From positions 73,387,481 to 73,451,480 of the forward strand of contig NC_085141.1 in NCBI RefSeq assembly GCF_024139115.2: DNA of 64,000 nucleotides. The letters are read 5' to 3'. The position numbers and the translations under genes are program-made. Numbering within the stretch: position 1 is the first letter of the stretch; each line of letters opens with the position of its first letter. This document shows positions 12,306 to 22,699 of the stretch, in pieces. Origin of the DNA: Armigeres subalbatus. Lineage: Eukaryota; Arthropoda; Insecta; Diptera; Culicidae. The notes beneath the pieces are model-generated. The model ran no database searches and had not been told where the DNA came from. It saw nothing but the letters and a program-made list of their open reading frames with translations.

Positions 12306-12441
12306 CGCTTGGTAGCTATAAGTTAAGCATTGCATTAATCATCAAATATTTTAACACATTAGCACATTAACAAATTGAATTCAACTCACCTTTTGAAATA
12401 AGCGTCAGGATCCAACAAATAACCTGGCAGGATCGCCAAAA

Positions 12442-12608
12442 TGTGTGGCCCCAAATGGCCGGAGCGAATTGTTATGACAGCAGCTCTCCGTGGGTGCGTG
12501 TGCACGCCACGGAGGTCTGACCAGAAGAGGCCGAGTCATGGCTTGCTGCGCACTGATCGACACGCTGAGGTGTTAATGTATAATCGCACGCTGATGGTAA
12601 CTTACTCA
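12442..12608 (-). repeat. 5' LTR of the non-autonomous element
   Basis: It is nearly identical to 9184-9351. The PBS-like sequence lies on its lower-coordinate (internal) side. Confidence 0.75.
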
Positions 12609-12837
12609 AACCCCTCACAAACGAATGCTGGTATATTGTGCTTTAGAAAACCCATTTTGACACAGAAACGCGAGACCTTCTTCAGGTGTATATAAACTAT
12701 CCTCGGCAGCAATCGTGTCCACTTTACCTACAGACTTTGGATCCGAAGCAATATCTTCGAGTAATTTCCAAGCTTTACGGAATCCTCTCGAAGAAAGACT
12801 GGAACCAGCGGCCATGCCAAATTCTGTGGGTGAATAT
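12609..12837 (-). pseudogene. Transib-like transposase, segment 2
   Basis: The open minus-strand reading contains MAAGSSLSSRGFRKAWKLLE, then SLYTPEEGLAFLCQNGFSK and AQYTSIR. This helical region precedes the catalytic core in Transib-type proteins. It ends at the LTR insertion on one side and at Feilai on the other. Confidence 0.6.
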
Positions 12838-13130
12838 CTTCTTCTTCTTCTTCTTATTGGCATTACATCCCCATTCTGGGACAGAGCCGCCTCGCAGCTT
12901 AGTGTTCATTAAGCACTTCCACAGTTATTAACTGCGAGGTTTCTAAGCCAAGTTACCATTTTTGCATTCGTATATCATGAGGCTAACACGATGATACTTT
13001 TATGCCCAGGGAAGTCGAGACAATTTCCAATCCGAAAACTGTTTAGACCGGCACCGGGAATCGAACCCAGCCACCCTCAGCATGGTCTTGCTTTGTAGCC
13101 GCGCGTCTTACCGCACGGCTAAGGAGGCTG
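12838..13130 (-). mobile_element. Feilai: Feilai SINE inserted in the Transib relic
   Basis: Full-length-looking copy with AAG-repeat tail, conserved body, B box and A-box region. The 7-bp sequence TGAATAT occurs at 12831-12837 and 13131-13137, marking a target duplication. Confidence 0.9.
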
Positions 13131-13484
13131 AATATGTAAGAATCAAATCGCGTACTTGGATTTTCGGAATCCATAAATGGTTTCTTGGACAACCCACGTG
13201 CTTATTAAGAGCTAATAAAATTGCTTTCAATCAAAATGCTGGCATGTTCAACCAATTTTTATTCTTAGAAATGAACCGTCCAACGTTGTTTGAACTGGAA
13301 ACCTAGTTTGTTTATTTTCACAAACAATGGTTCTCTTTTTTACATTAACACGTGGAAACTTCTTTATTATTATCTTTTCAATTTCTGAAATACTTTTCCC
13401 GCTATTTTTGATCTCTGCCGCTATAAAATATCTTCGATGAACTTGGCAAATTTTCAAAATGCGCTTATAGTTACCTCGTTCCAT
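13131..13484 (-). pseudogene. Transib-like transposase, N-terminal segment
   Basis: The frame starts MERGNYKRILKICQVHRR and contains SISEIEKIIIKKFPRVNVKK. After stops and a frame change there is a segment (SKKPFMDSENPSTR) that may correspond to the basic GRPxKPF-type linker of Transib proteins. I chose the ATG at 13484 because the frame opens there. The reading is broken by two stops near 13220. Confidence 0.5.
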
Positions 13485-14264
13485 TTAGTGCATCATGATC
13501 AAACCACTTGCAAACTGTTTCGCTAATTTGAAAACCTAACTCCTAATTTGAAAACCTAAATGTAAGAAGGTAACAGAATTCTTGGCAGTAGAACTTTGTG
13601 GAATCCGCCTGATGAGGAGTTTTGAAAGAAAAACTTAAATAAACATTGCAAAAATAAACAAACCCCAATGCATTAGGGTGCTTTGATGTCGGCCCATGTA
13701 TGGTGTTTCAAATCTTTGATTGAATTAAATCTGCAAACACCGGAGGCGAGCCAGCCTGGGGCTGCAAGTCTCCTTAATAAAGCTAATAAAAAAAAAATCT
13801 GCAAACACTTTTTTTCAATCTCTGGGATGCGGAAATTGTAATTTTGAATAACTTCATCTTGTCATTACTACCTATTTGTTTCAGTTTTGATAATTTATGT
13901 ATTATTAAAACTGAAAACTTTGCTTAAAAAAAAACAAAAAAAACTTTATTTTGTTACTTGGAAAATGGTTAAGCTTGAAGCAAACTGGTTAATTGATGTA
14001 ATTAAAACTGAACCAAAACAAAAGTGTAGTTGTGCATTATTACTCTGTACACCATTTTCTTTGAATACACATATTTTCCATAAAAAAGCGCATCCTTCTT
14101 TCCAAGATCAAAGCTAAAAAGTTCGATATATGTAGAAATGAAATGAAAAAGTTACACTTGTATTGTATTTTTTATGTCTTTATTAGCAAGACTTGCTTCC
14201 CTAGGTTGGTTCGTCTCGGAGATGTATAGTCTTTGTTTTTCATGCAGATCGTTAATTTTCAAAA
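13485..14264. other. AT-rich stretch without a recognised gene
   Basis: The open frame at 13887-14117 is lysine-rich and AT-driven with no motif. The 5' flank of the Transib relic, including its terminal repeat if retained, would lie here; I could not identify it. Confidence 0.4.
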
Positions 14265-14266
14265 TA

Positions 14267-14505
14267 CAGTATCCCCCCGCTTATCTGGACCTCGCTAGTC
14301 CGACGACTCGTTAGTCCGGATCTCGCTAATTCGGAATTTTCCAGATTAAAAAGTATCAACACACATTTAAACACATTAGGCTGTCAGTTTTCAAATTTGT
14401 GCTGTGATTTTGTTTTGGTTCATTTGTATGGATTTGACAGTCGGATTAACGAGAGAGACCCCAATAGTCCGGCCATACATTTGTCGGATCAGCGGGGGTA
14501 TACTG
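14267..14505. mobile_element. pogo/Tigger-like MITE, 239 bp
   Basis: Ends CAGTATCCCCCCGCTTATC and (reverse complement) CAGTATACCCCCGCTGATCC are flanked by TA on both sides (14265-14266, 14506-14507). CAGTATAC-type ends with a TA duplication are typical of pogo/Tigger. No transposase is present. Confidence 0.75.
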
Positions 14506-14576
14506 TAAATTAGAATCGCTCAAATTCCCCTGAATTCCACTGAATTAAAATATAAACACTATATATATATATATTA

Positions 14577-15274
14577 AGGTGGCTCCAAAAACCCTTTTTT
14601 AAATTTTTTGATGGGCCGCCCTCTTATTCGGTTCTATTTGATGCCCTGATCCTCTGGACAAAATTTCAGCCAAATCGGTCAACGTTTGGGCAGTGCTAAA
14701 CTCGTTGGAAGTTTATATGAAAAAATGTATGCAGAAATATCCAAAAACAGTGATTTGCAGTTGGACGGCACAATTTACGATCAAGAACCATGATACTCAT
14801 TCATTTCTTGTAATATAAAATACAGAATGTTATGCTGAAAACCGCGAGAAGATTAGAGTTTATTACGCAAAGATATTAGCATTTTACTTGAGTGTTGTAG
14901 GGGTGAATTTATTTCTTTTCAAAGGTAAAAGAAACGAAATTTGCTCAAACCCCACTGCAGAGAAATACTAATAACTTAGCCGGGCAAACTCGAATCTTCT
15001 CGCGGTTTTCTGCATAACATTCTGTATTAAATTCTCCAAGATCTGAATGAGTATCATAGTACTTCATCGTAAGTTGTGTAGTCCAGCTGCAATTTACTGT
15101 TTTTTAATGTTTCTGCATACATTTTTCCATATAAACTTCCAACGAGTTTAGCACTGGCCAAACGTTGACCGATTTGGCTGAAATTTTGTCCAGAGCATCA
15201 GGCCATCAAATAGAACCGAATAAGCCCATCACAAAAATTGAACAAAGTTTTTCCCATACTAATTTGAGCCACCC
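14577..15274. mobile_element. palindromic TA-flanked MITE (copy 2)
   Basis: About 698 bp, highly similar throughout to 10379-11080, with the first base of the left end mutated (AGGTGGCTCC). TA flanks both sides (14575-14576, 15275-15276). The right side has a small internal deletion near 15223. Confidence 0.85.
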
Positions 15275-15288
15275 TAATATATATACTA

Positions 15289-16596
15289 GGGTGGTTCAAA
15301 AAATCGATTTTGGTCCACAGCACTTTATTGATTCTGCCCAATGTTCTGAGTGTTCCCCGAAAATTTGAGCGAAATTGGATCAACACTGATTTAGCACAAG
15401 CCGTTTCAAGTTTGCATGGGAATTAGTATGGGGAAAGTGGATTTTTCATCAACCAGTATAGTGTTTCCTCATTAAGCACTGACGAAAAAAGAACCCACAT
15501 GGCCATAATCGCGTGTTGATTAATCGTTCTAATAATTAGTAAGCGATTTCAATCCGAATCTTGCGAATCTTTGGTTATGATTATTGAACTTCTCGAAGCG
15601 CATCCCGACTAGAAGGTCATATCAAAATTATATCATACTATGTTATTATGTTATACTAAATTTTTATAACAAAATTTGTTAGAAACATGGTGCAGGATGT
15701 TGTTAAAATATCTAAATTTCTATCAAAAACTGCACTACTGGAAACAAAAAACTATCAAATTTTGTTACAATTTTATCATAAAAATAACATATTCTGTTAG
15801 AAATTTATAACAGGATCAGATACAAAATATATTGTTTCTGTGCAGTTGGAATTTTTACAGGTCGTGATAGGTCGCCAGATTGTGATCAACAATCATATTT
15901 TTTTTTGTCTGAATAAGAATATTTTTCGAGAACATGAAATTAACAACATAACAAATAAGGCAAAACCTTCTCAAATTATATCAGCGTTGTGATACCTATG
16001 GCTGGGAGACTTTGCTACATCTATTTTAATTGCCTACTATTGGGCAATTCGGTGTTAGGCATTTTTCAAATCATATTATGATATAATCCTGTTACAACAT
16101 TTGGAAGATAATGGCTACTGACAACAAAATTGTATCAAAATAAGTTATGAATATCACAATATGTTAACATTGTGTTCAATTTTTGTTATGCTCTTCTAGT
16201 CGGGATCACTGATACGTGCAGTGCAACATAGTAGCATGATTTTGTCGGTGCTGTCTTTCGCGCCAAGTGCAGCAATGTTGCCTGTGAAGTAGTTTCGCGA
16301 TAATCTCCAGAAACTATAACATAAATTAAAATCGATTACTTAATATTCGAACGATTATTCAAGTGATAATTCTTTAGTACTCCTTTTTGCTATGTGGGTT
16401 CTGTTTTCACCAGCGCTTAATAGGGGGAGCGCCATAATCAATATGATGAAAAATTAACTTTGCCCATACCAATTCCCATGCAAATTTGAAACGGCTCGTG
16501 CTAAATCAGTTTTTATCCAATTTCATTCAAATTCGCAGAGGACAGGAACAGAATTGAGTGATCGGTTTGGAGAAAAATCGAATTTTTGAACCACCC
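15289..16596. mobile_element. GGGTGGTTCAAA-ended MITE, about 1.3 kb with nested insertion
   Basis: Inverted ends GGGTGGTTCAAAAA are followed by arms of about 190 bp with CAAGCCGTTTC and its counterpart GAAACGGCTCG. TA flanks both sides (15287-15288, 16597-16598). A second family member starts at 39496. The 601-bp element at 15604-16204 is inserted in its middle. Confidence 0.8.
15604..16204. mobile_element. 601-bp CCCGACTAGAAG-ended element, 2-bp target duplication
   Basis: Ends CCCGACTAGAAG and CTTCTAGTCGGG are inverted. AT flanks both sides (15602-15603, 16205-16206). The paralogous copy at 39496-39870 shows the uninterrupted site, GGGCATCACTG, where this copy has GCGCAT plus the insert plus ATCACTG. 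The 2-bp duplication is therefore supported by an empty site. Confidence 0.8.
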
Positions 16597-16599
16597 TAA

Positions 16600-17465
16600 T
16601 ATATATATCTAGATAAAAATTGAATAAAAAAATTACGCTCGAAAAACCTATTTTTCCATACCATCCTAGCGATTTTAAAGTACAGTCGATTGAACGAGTT
16701 ATGTAAACAACCTACGATTGCAGTCTGTTCAGTAAAGTGGTCACGTTGATAAGCGTTGATATTATTGAACATGTTATTCTAGCAATCGGTATATTAAGTG
16801 AAGATGCGCTGGAAATATATAAAGAAATTATGATTACTATAAACATTTTGTTTTTGGCGCATTGGGCGCAATTTTCGTTTTATAACACTTCTAGAACTGA
16901 TGATTTTGATTTCCAAGTACAAAAATATTTTTTTTTAAATAATGGAAAAACCTCAAATTTCCCAATACCAATATATGCAGAGCAATCCTTACACACTCAG
17001 TTTTTATTTCTGCAGCTCGGCAAAAATTCGCACAGCCGTGCGCTAGCAAAATGAAAAACTGAGATTTCAGCTGATTTTCGGCAAAATATTTGCTAATTTT
17101 TGGCAATTCTGACTTAAATCTCGGCAAAAAACATGTTTGCTGGGGTACGGCTGTGCGAATCTCGGTAAAAGTTCAACATTTTGCTGAGATCCCGGTAAAA
17201 AAATTCTTCTTCTGTCTAACCCAAGGAGAAATGGATCCTTCTTTTTCCCCCATTCAAAAATACAGGCATTTGAAAACCACGGATTCAAGAAAACAGTGAT
17301 ATCTCTGCAATCCACCAATGAATTCACTCGGGTATGTAACCAAAACGTGCATTTTTTATGCTCAAAGACTTTGTAGAAGACGTCACTTCAATAAAAATAA
17401 AAAATAAAAAGTTACAATCAAAATATTGATTTTTTAGGGTCACCCTAACATAATTATTTAAAATT
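16600..17465. other. AT-rich stretch with repeated CGGCAAAA motifs
   Basis: No gene is recognised. Between about 17015 and 17200 several CTCGGCAAAAA/CGGCAAAATATT motifs recur in loose tandem, suggesting an old repetitive element without clear ends. Confidence 0.4.
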
Positions 17466-17843
17466 GTTAAATATCTTGGCTGTGCATATGCACAGCATAT
17501 GTTTCGAAATGGACAAATTGATATGAAATTTGCGAAAAAGAATCCACGTGTCTTGGAGGAACTGCTTTATGTGGAGATTGGACAAATCAAGCATCCGAAA
17601 GATATTCAATTTGCAAAAAAGAGAGCTAACCGCGGTGGAGGTTGGTACTCGGATTCTGATGGCTTTTCCGCAAACGTGACCTTTAAGTGGTCTTGTTGTG
17701 TAGGGGTTATCACGCCTATCTAGAGAGTAGGAGGTTGAGGGTTCGAGTCCCTCCAAGACATGTGGATTCTTTTTCGCAAATTTCATATCAATTTGTCCAT
17801 TTCGAAACATATGCTGTGCATATGCACACCCAAGATATTTAAC
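17466..17843. mobile_element. foldback element with 94-bp arms
   Basis: Arms 17466-17559 and 17750-17843 are inverted copies with about two mismatches in 94 bp, separated by a 190-bp loop. The loop ends in a tRNA-like sequence (17690-17760) whose 3' end runs into the right arm. The high arm identity implies recent formation or gene conversion. Long minus-strand frames across it are artefacts of the palindrome. Confidence 0.85.
17690..17760 (+). pseudogene. tRNA-like sequence with a cloverleaf, 6-bp acceptor stem
   Basis: It folds as acceptor GTCTTG/CAAGAC (6 bp, one short of normal), a D arm containing GTGTAGGGGTTATCAC, and an anticodon stem CCTAT/GTAGG. The 7-base loop CTAGAGA places AGA at positions 34-36. 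A 5-base variable loop and a perfect T arm follow (GAGGG TTCGAGT CCCTC), then discriminator A. Pol III A and B boxes are present. The short acceptor and the foldback context argue for a tRNA-derived pseudogene rather than a working tRNA. No CCA is encoded, as is normal in eukaryotes. Confidence 0.55.
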
Positions 17844-18053
17844 AAAAAAAAATGGTTTTCGTACGGCCGAGTTGCCGAATAATATCCAATTAATTGTATT
17901 TAAAGTTATCATAACAAATGATACAAATGACGTACAACAATGGTTTCTTCAGCAAAGTGTCTTAAAATTAAATAAGGAACAACTTTCTAGAACTTCGTAC
18001 AGTGATAAAATTAGAAATATAATTGAAACAGATTTTACGACCATAATTGTGGT

Positions 18054-18321
18054 GAATGATTTGTTTATCGGCTTTATCGGTCATTTCTACTCAAAGTATG
18101 AGGGAGTAGATAATCGAAAGATAATTGAAAATCATTAGATTGAAAGCCGTTCGCTAGGGCGCGAACAAGTATGAAGCGATAGAGGGTGAAAGGGAGAAAG
18201 GGAGACCTTCTATTGAACAGCACATAATCGAAGCGTGAATCTAATTTTCAATTATCTTTCGATTGTCTACTCCCTCATACTTTGAGTAGAAATGACCGAT
18301 AAAGCCGATAAACAAATCATT
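18054..18321. repeat. inverted repeat with arms of about 85 bp
   Basis: Arms 18054-18141 and 18239-18321 match as reverse complements apart from about one substitution and a 3-bp indel, around a loop of about 97 bp. There is no clear target duplication. Confidence 0.8.
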
Positions 18322-18530
18322 CATTAGAAATATAGAAGTTCAAAATTTTATCTCAAAATATTATGGGGCCACCCTATTGCAACAAACTTCAAAATAAAGC
18401 TTAAATATCAAGCTTTGACTTTGCTGAAGACACTTTGATCCTAATAAAGATAATATTATGGTGAAAATATTTTTTTCCTCCTAATTTCACGACGTGGCCC
18501 ACTGTGACCTTGTAATAAGTTCAAGAAAAT

Positions 18531-18892
18531 AACTAGACCAACCTTTGAAAAGGGCGTAACAGCCAAAACTTATTCCTTCTGATTCTTCGTCTAAGTATAT
18601 AGTCATAGGGGAACGGTTCGCCACTTCATCTCAGAGCTCCTATTTCCATCCCATCAAAAACGATGCAATGGAAGGGAATTTGGTTTGTTTATTATTTTTG
18701 TGATTTTTTTTCAGCAGTGAGCACGCATGTTGACAAAAAGAAGCGACGAATTTGGTGCCGTATTTCTTTGTTTAGCGATGAGATGGATATATGTACAGTG
18801 AGATGGAGATCGGAACAGTTCCCCTATATGTGGACAAAGAATCAGAAGGAATAAATTTTGGCTGTTACGCCCTTTTCAAATATTGGTCTAGA
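18531..18892. repeat. palindrome with a MITE at its centre
   Basis: Arms of about 65-70 bp (18531-18600 and 18827-18892), sharing GAAAAGGGCGTAACAGCC and TTATTCCTTCTGATTCTT, surround the 219-bp MITE 18607-18825. The MITE either landed in the loop of an older foldback or forms its core. Confidence 0.8.
18607..18825. mobile_element. AGGGGAAC-ended MITE, 219 bp
   Basis: The ends AGGGGAACGGTTCGCC and AGGGGAACTGTTCCGATC (reverse complement of the right end) are inverted with mismatches. Each is followed further in by CATCTCA. Related copies are at 2588-2715 and 52617-53026. Confidence 0.75.
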
Positions 18893-19029
18893 TATGATCT
18901 TCAAACAAACAAAACGTCCAAATGCCGCCAATTCACCTACACCTGAAAGTCTAGTGCATCTCTTGAAAGGGTTTAATTGACTAGACAAAAATACATGCAC
19001 CGACTGTTGTAATTTCTTCTGCCCCAATC

Positions 19030-19778
19030 AAAAGTATATTCTCCACCTTTTAGTTATATATCCAAGGTCGGAGAGTAATCCACTTAAAACTAGATTTTAG
19101 CTTTCAACTAACAGGCAACTCAATGCTCAAATCACTTTCGATTGAACTAGGTATCGAGGGAAGCAACAAACCGCGTGAAACTTCTGCATATTTTCTTCAA
19201 CTGCTTCAACATTGTTTTGCTTCGCGCCTCACTAAGAGGCATGCCGCATGCAACGTCTTGCATGCATCTCAATTTTTATGCTTTGTGTTTTCAGTTGGCA
19301 CACACCTATAGTTGCATACCCTTTCGGAAATGCGGCGAGCGCACTATCAATGTCAAGAGCAAATATTCCTTTCGAAGGTTGAACGAGCTTGTACTGGTCT
19401 GCCGGTAACCGGTCCCACCCGAAGAACATGTTGAGTAAGCGAAAATTCGAAACGAAAACACATCACTGGAGTGTTCTGGTGCTTTGCGATGGCTGCTGTG
19501 GCTAAAAATTCTTCACAACATCAGCATATGATCGCATCGGTGGCGGCAGCGAAACTTTTCGCGCGACCATGGCCAATCATGAATATGGGACGCTGTGCCG
19601 GGTATCCCCACGTTCCGCATCAAGTTACCGTTCAAGGTTACTTTTTTGCGTCAGATGCCTCCTGCGGTCCACAGCGGGTGTAAATTGGTGATTTTTGTGT
19701 GAAGTTGTTTATCTCGCTGTTGTTTATTCTTGATCAGGAACAAGTTTTTTCACTAAATCCGTCCTAGAGGATTTGTAG
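19030..19778. other. stretch without a recognised gene
   Basis: It is somewhat GC-richer around 19400-19680, where a 70-codon frame (19471-19683) has no motif I recognise. No repeat ends are visible. It could be single-copy DNA. Confidence 0.35.
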
Positions 19779-19780
19779 TA

Positions 19781-19981
19781 GGGGGAAAGACGGCTTTGGC
19801 AGGTTTTGTTCTATTATTGTTAGGGGGGTTTTGTCGACCAAATTTTATGAAATTTGGCCACAATATTCTTTGATATGCAAAGAATGTTTAGACCACATTT
19901 GAGCATAATCAGTCATAAAAAAAACCCCTGACAAGTGACAGTATTTAATAGAACAAAACCTGCCAAAGTCGTCATTCCCAC
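19781..19981. mobile_element. TA-flanked MITE, about 200 bp
   Basis: GGGGGAAAGACGGCTTTGGC and the reverse complement of the right end, GTGGGAATGACGACTTTGGC, form the ends. Matching CAGGTTTTGTTCTATTA follows internally. TA lies on both sides (19779-19780, 19982-19983). Confidence 0.75.
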
Positions 19982-20146
19982 TATGTTTTATATAATACGA
20001 TCGGGTTCGATCCAGATTTGTCCTGGCGTTAAGACAAACATAATGAAAACGGCTTTGTCATGTTCTTTCAAGTCATCCTTGGTAGAACACTCGATGCATT
20101 CGAACACGACATGTGCACAATAAGTGTTTTTGCTTTTTGTCTTAGG

Positions 20147-20299
20147 GGCTGTCCATATACCACGAGGGCATCAGTTTTAGATGCCTTCCTCCCCAGCGTG
20201 TTCAATTTTTTATATCATTCTCAAAATTTTGTTTCATCCAAAGAGATTTGGCACACCCTACCCTTTATTTTTGACTGTCCACGTGGTATATGGATAGCC
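20147..20299. mobile_element. small MITE with GGCTGTCCATATACCACG ends
   Basis: Inverted ends GGCTGTCCATATACCACG (left) and CGTGGTATATGGATAGCC (right) enclose about 115 bp of AT-rich sequence without coding. Confidence 0.65.
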
Positions 20300-21000
20300 A
20301 CGTATTGCAATGGACACCAAAAAATGAGAAAATAATTTTATAAAAAACGTATAGGAGACCCGGAAGATCGAATGGTATATGTTAATCAAGTAAGTTTGAT
20401 GAATTTTGATACGAATGAAGGCATGAAGACTGTTAGTACAAATAAAAGACACACTTTTTGGTAGATACCTAATTGACATTGAGCACCGGCATTAGCAATT
20501 TAATGACAACGAGTAGCATTCGACGACTTTGTTTAGATTTGTTTAAATTTTCTTTTATCAAAAAAAACATTTTTAATTTGTGACTGTGATAACAGTGAAC
20601 TACCAAACTACCACACTACCAGTCAATTATAACGGTTCTTTTAAACTTCTTAAAATAAATTGAAAACTATTTAAAGATTAGAATAGCTTGAAGCGTTCCC
20701 TGGGAGAATCCATAAACATGTTGATACTTGCTTCATCATTTTATTTTTAGAGATGTTTCTGGATGTAATTTTGCTGTCCTTGAATTTTGAAACGTTGAAA
20801 ACATGTTTCCACCATCACATTCGAAATTTAAATATTCTTTATAGCTGATCTCGCCTTCTTTATTGATCGTTCATTTAGCTGGCTTGTCTATATAGAACGC
20901 TTATCCGATCGAACAGTGGACTTTGGTGAAGGAAAAATTGCAAGTCACCATGAACATTAAACTTGCTCAACTCTACGACGTAACGACTTTTTTACACTAC
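20300..21000. other. AT-rich stretch without a recognised gene
   Basis: No motif-bearing frame, RNA gene or repeat boundary was found. Confidence 0.4.
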
Positions 21001-21238
21001 AACTCCTCCCCTGGGACGACGCCATCTCGCAGTTTGGTGTCCTTTCAGCACTTCCACAGTTAATTCCTGTAAGGTTTCTGATTCATGTTACCTTTTTTGT
21101 ATTCGTATACCATGTCGTAGCACGATAATACACTTATGCTCACCGAAGACGAGAAAACTTTAAACCTAAAATATTTTACTAGATCGGGTCGGGAACCGAA
21201 CCCAACCCCCTCCAGAATGGTCTGGCTTTGTAGCTTCG
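21001..21238 (-). mobile_element. Feilai: diverged Feilai-like SINE
   Basis: The order of blocks matches Feilai (GAGGCGGC-like, CACTTCCACAGTTA, TTCGTATACCATG, GGTTCGGTTCCC-like B box, GGTCTGGCTTTGTAGC), but with many substitutions. It is an old copy, without an AAG tail. Confidence 0.65.
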
Positions 21239-22439
21239 ACCAACTCTCATACCCCTATTAGCAGTTATTTGTGTTTCAAATCTGATTTGTTTGCATTAAT
21301 TTTTACTTGTTCAGGTGCAAATTTCTTTAATTTGCATTGATATTGTCGTTCTTAGGATAAATTTTGCAATGTTTCTGCGTTTTAAATTTTCAATAAATTT
21401 CGCACCGAAGTACATATGTACGATACATGTACGAATATTGAAGGGGAATGTATGTAACAAAAAGTAAATAATATGTTTAATTCCTTATTCAATTTCTGAA
21501 ACGTGTTGAATACAGGATTAGAACTGCTTCCACCACAGTAAATTGAACGACTATGTAGTGCGGAAGAGAGATCAATTTCAAATCTAGCATCATCCTGAAT
21601 AAAAGCACCAAGCGTAACCAAATTCAAAGTTTGATTCTCAACCGTTAAGCCGGGTAAAAACAGCTGAACAGTTCACGATTAGTCACGTGATGTATGTATA
21701 CAACGGCTTCAGAGGAGCAGAAAATATGACGATATCCACCTTGCTGGATATGTACTTAGAGCGCCGTTTATTGCACATGATGAAGAAGTACCAAAAGCAA
21801 GGTCATGGAAATATATTTCCAATCAAAATAATCACGATTATCAAGCATGCGAATCAAATTTATCTGTTTAGAAATTTATTAAATGAATTGCAAAAAAAAA
21901 CAAATTCAAAATAGCATTTTCAAAAGCTACCGTAAAAACATTTTTAATTAGAGTCAGTTGAATTCTAAGTCAAAATTTAATGTGAAAGTTTACGTAAAAT
22001 GAGGGTACTTTCCACCTGCGTCATTTCCTTTGAAATTGAGCAAAAGGTTCACAAAAAAATTCACCTGAAAAATGTAAAAATGTTTACCCGCAAAAAAGCA
22101 GTGGTCCTTCTCAATTGGTAATACATTTTCTCGAATTAAGGCAAAGGTTATTCTGATTCTTGAGCATTAGCATGAGCATGGTGGTCAATCGACCACCCAC
22201 GGTTGCTAATCCGTTATTGCCACGTCAGCTGTAATTACACAGAGAACCAATAGATGAAATTTGGGACTAACATTATCTTCAATGTGTGAGAACTGGTGAT
22301 CTAAGAATAAGCAATACCAGCGCCGGCCGTGTCCGAATGCAGGTCAATTAAGGAAAAGCTAGGAGAACGTTGACATGATTCTCGCTTTGATAGAAGTCGA
22401 CGAGTCATCTGCACTTCCACGATTTCACTTTTTTAATAA
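21239..22439. other. stretch without a recognised gene
   Basis: The frames at 21382-21627 (minus) and 21687-21914 (plus) are open but have no recognisable motif. No element ends were identified. Confidence 0.35.
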
Positions 22440-22600
22440 TCCTCTTTCTAAGCATCCTGGACCGGACTGAGAATCGATCTCGCCATCTCCGGAACTGCAA
22501 TCCTACGCCCTTGCTCGCAAGGATAAATGGATGTGAAGTAGGTATTTCTGCGGAATAGGCAACGTTGTATGTGTTTACTTCTTGAAAGCCGCCAGATACC
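22440..22600 (-). mobile_element. possible tRNA-derived SINE fragment
   Basis: On the minus strand, GCAAGGGCGTAGG and then GAGATCGATTCTCAGTCC resemble a SINE head with a pol III B box, followed by CGGTCCAGGATGC. The same CGGTCTAGGATG arrangement occurs in the SINE at 56690. The evidence is short. Confidence 0.35.
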
Positions 22601-22699
22601 ATTCTTCTGTTTATCGCCGAGCTAAGAAAACAATCGTGTGTCGGTAATGAAAAAGTATTGTTACTGTCTGATAATTATTATGGTGAATCAATTATTATA

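Larger units (their letters stand above)
9184..12608 (-). mobile_element. non-autonomous LTR retrotransposon (TRIM/LARD-like)
   Basis: Two direct repeats of about 168 bp (9184-9351 and 12442-12608) differ at only a few sites. On the minus strand they start TGAGTAAG and end CCACACA, so they are TG...CA LTRs. A PBS-like TGGCGATCCTGCCAGG lies four bases inside the higher-coordinate LTR (about 12423-12438). A purine-rich tract (AAGAAGGGAAATGTGGAG) abuts the other LTR internally. The roughly 3.1-kb interior has no gag, protease or reverse transcriptase. It consists of ATCCAA-type repeats, a 51-bp minisatellite and a nested MITE. A target duplication is not certain. The element sits inside the Transib relic. 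Movement would have needed proteins from another element. Confidence 0.7.
7920..13484 (-). pseudogene. Transib/RAG1-like transposase relic, split by three insertions
   Basis: Four minus-strand segments read in order as one decayed DDE transposase: 13484-13131 (N-terminal), 12837-12609 (RTPEEGLAF-like helical part), 9183-8458 (catalytic core) and 8165-7920. The core has WGCDGCSNHARYKQ, with a candidate first catalytic Asp, then SLVPLRL, and FCMIDTKVINDVTNTNSQ about 119 residues later, with a candidate second Asp. A CFIC motif follows. After the SINE comes FKYGLSPLHACIR. RAG1 carries similar blocks around its first two catalytic Asp residues (from memory), and Transib elements are its accepted relatives. 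I did not find the third catalytic Glu. Frameshifts and stops occur in the N-terminal part (near 13210-13300) and around 9090-9180. The gaps are filled by Feilai copies (8171-8457, 12838-13130) and by an LTR element (9184-12608). Subfamily and terminal repeats are unknown. Confidence 0.7.

Noticed and set aside
11823..12326. 167-codon Asn-Pro-Phe-Ser-Ser-Gly-Leu repeat protein
   Set aside because: Most of it is the 51-bp minisatellite in the leader of the LTR element; shadows exist on the other strand.
17454..17912. 152-codon minus-strand frame
   Set aside because: It spans the foldback, so the same peptide appears at both ends in opposite order; it is a palindrome artefact.
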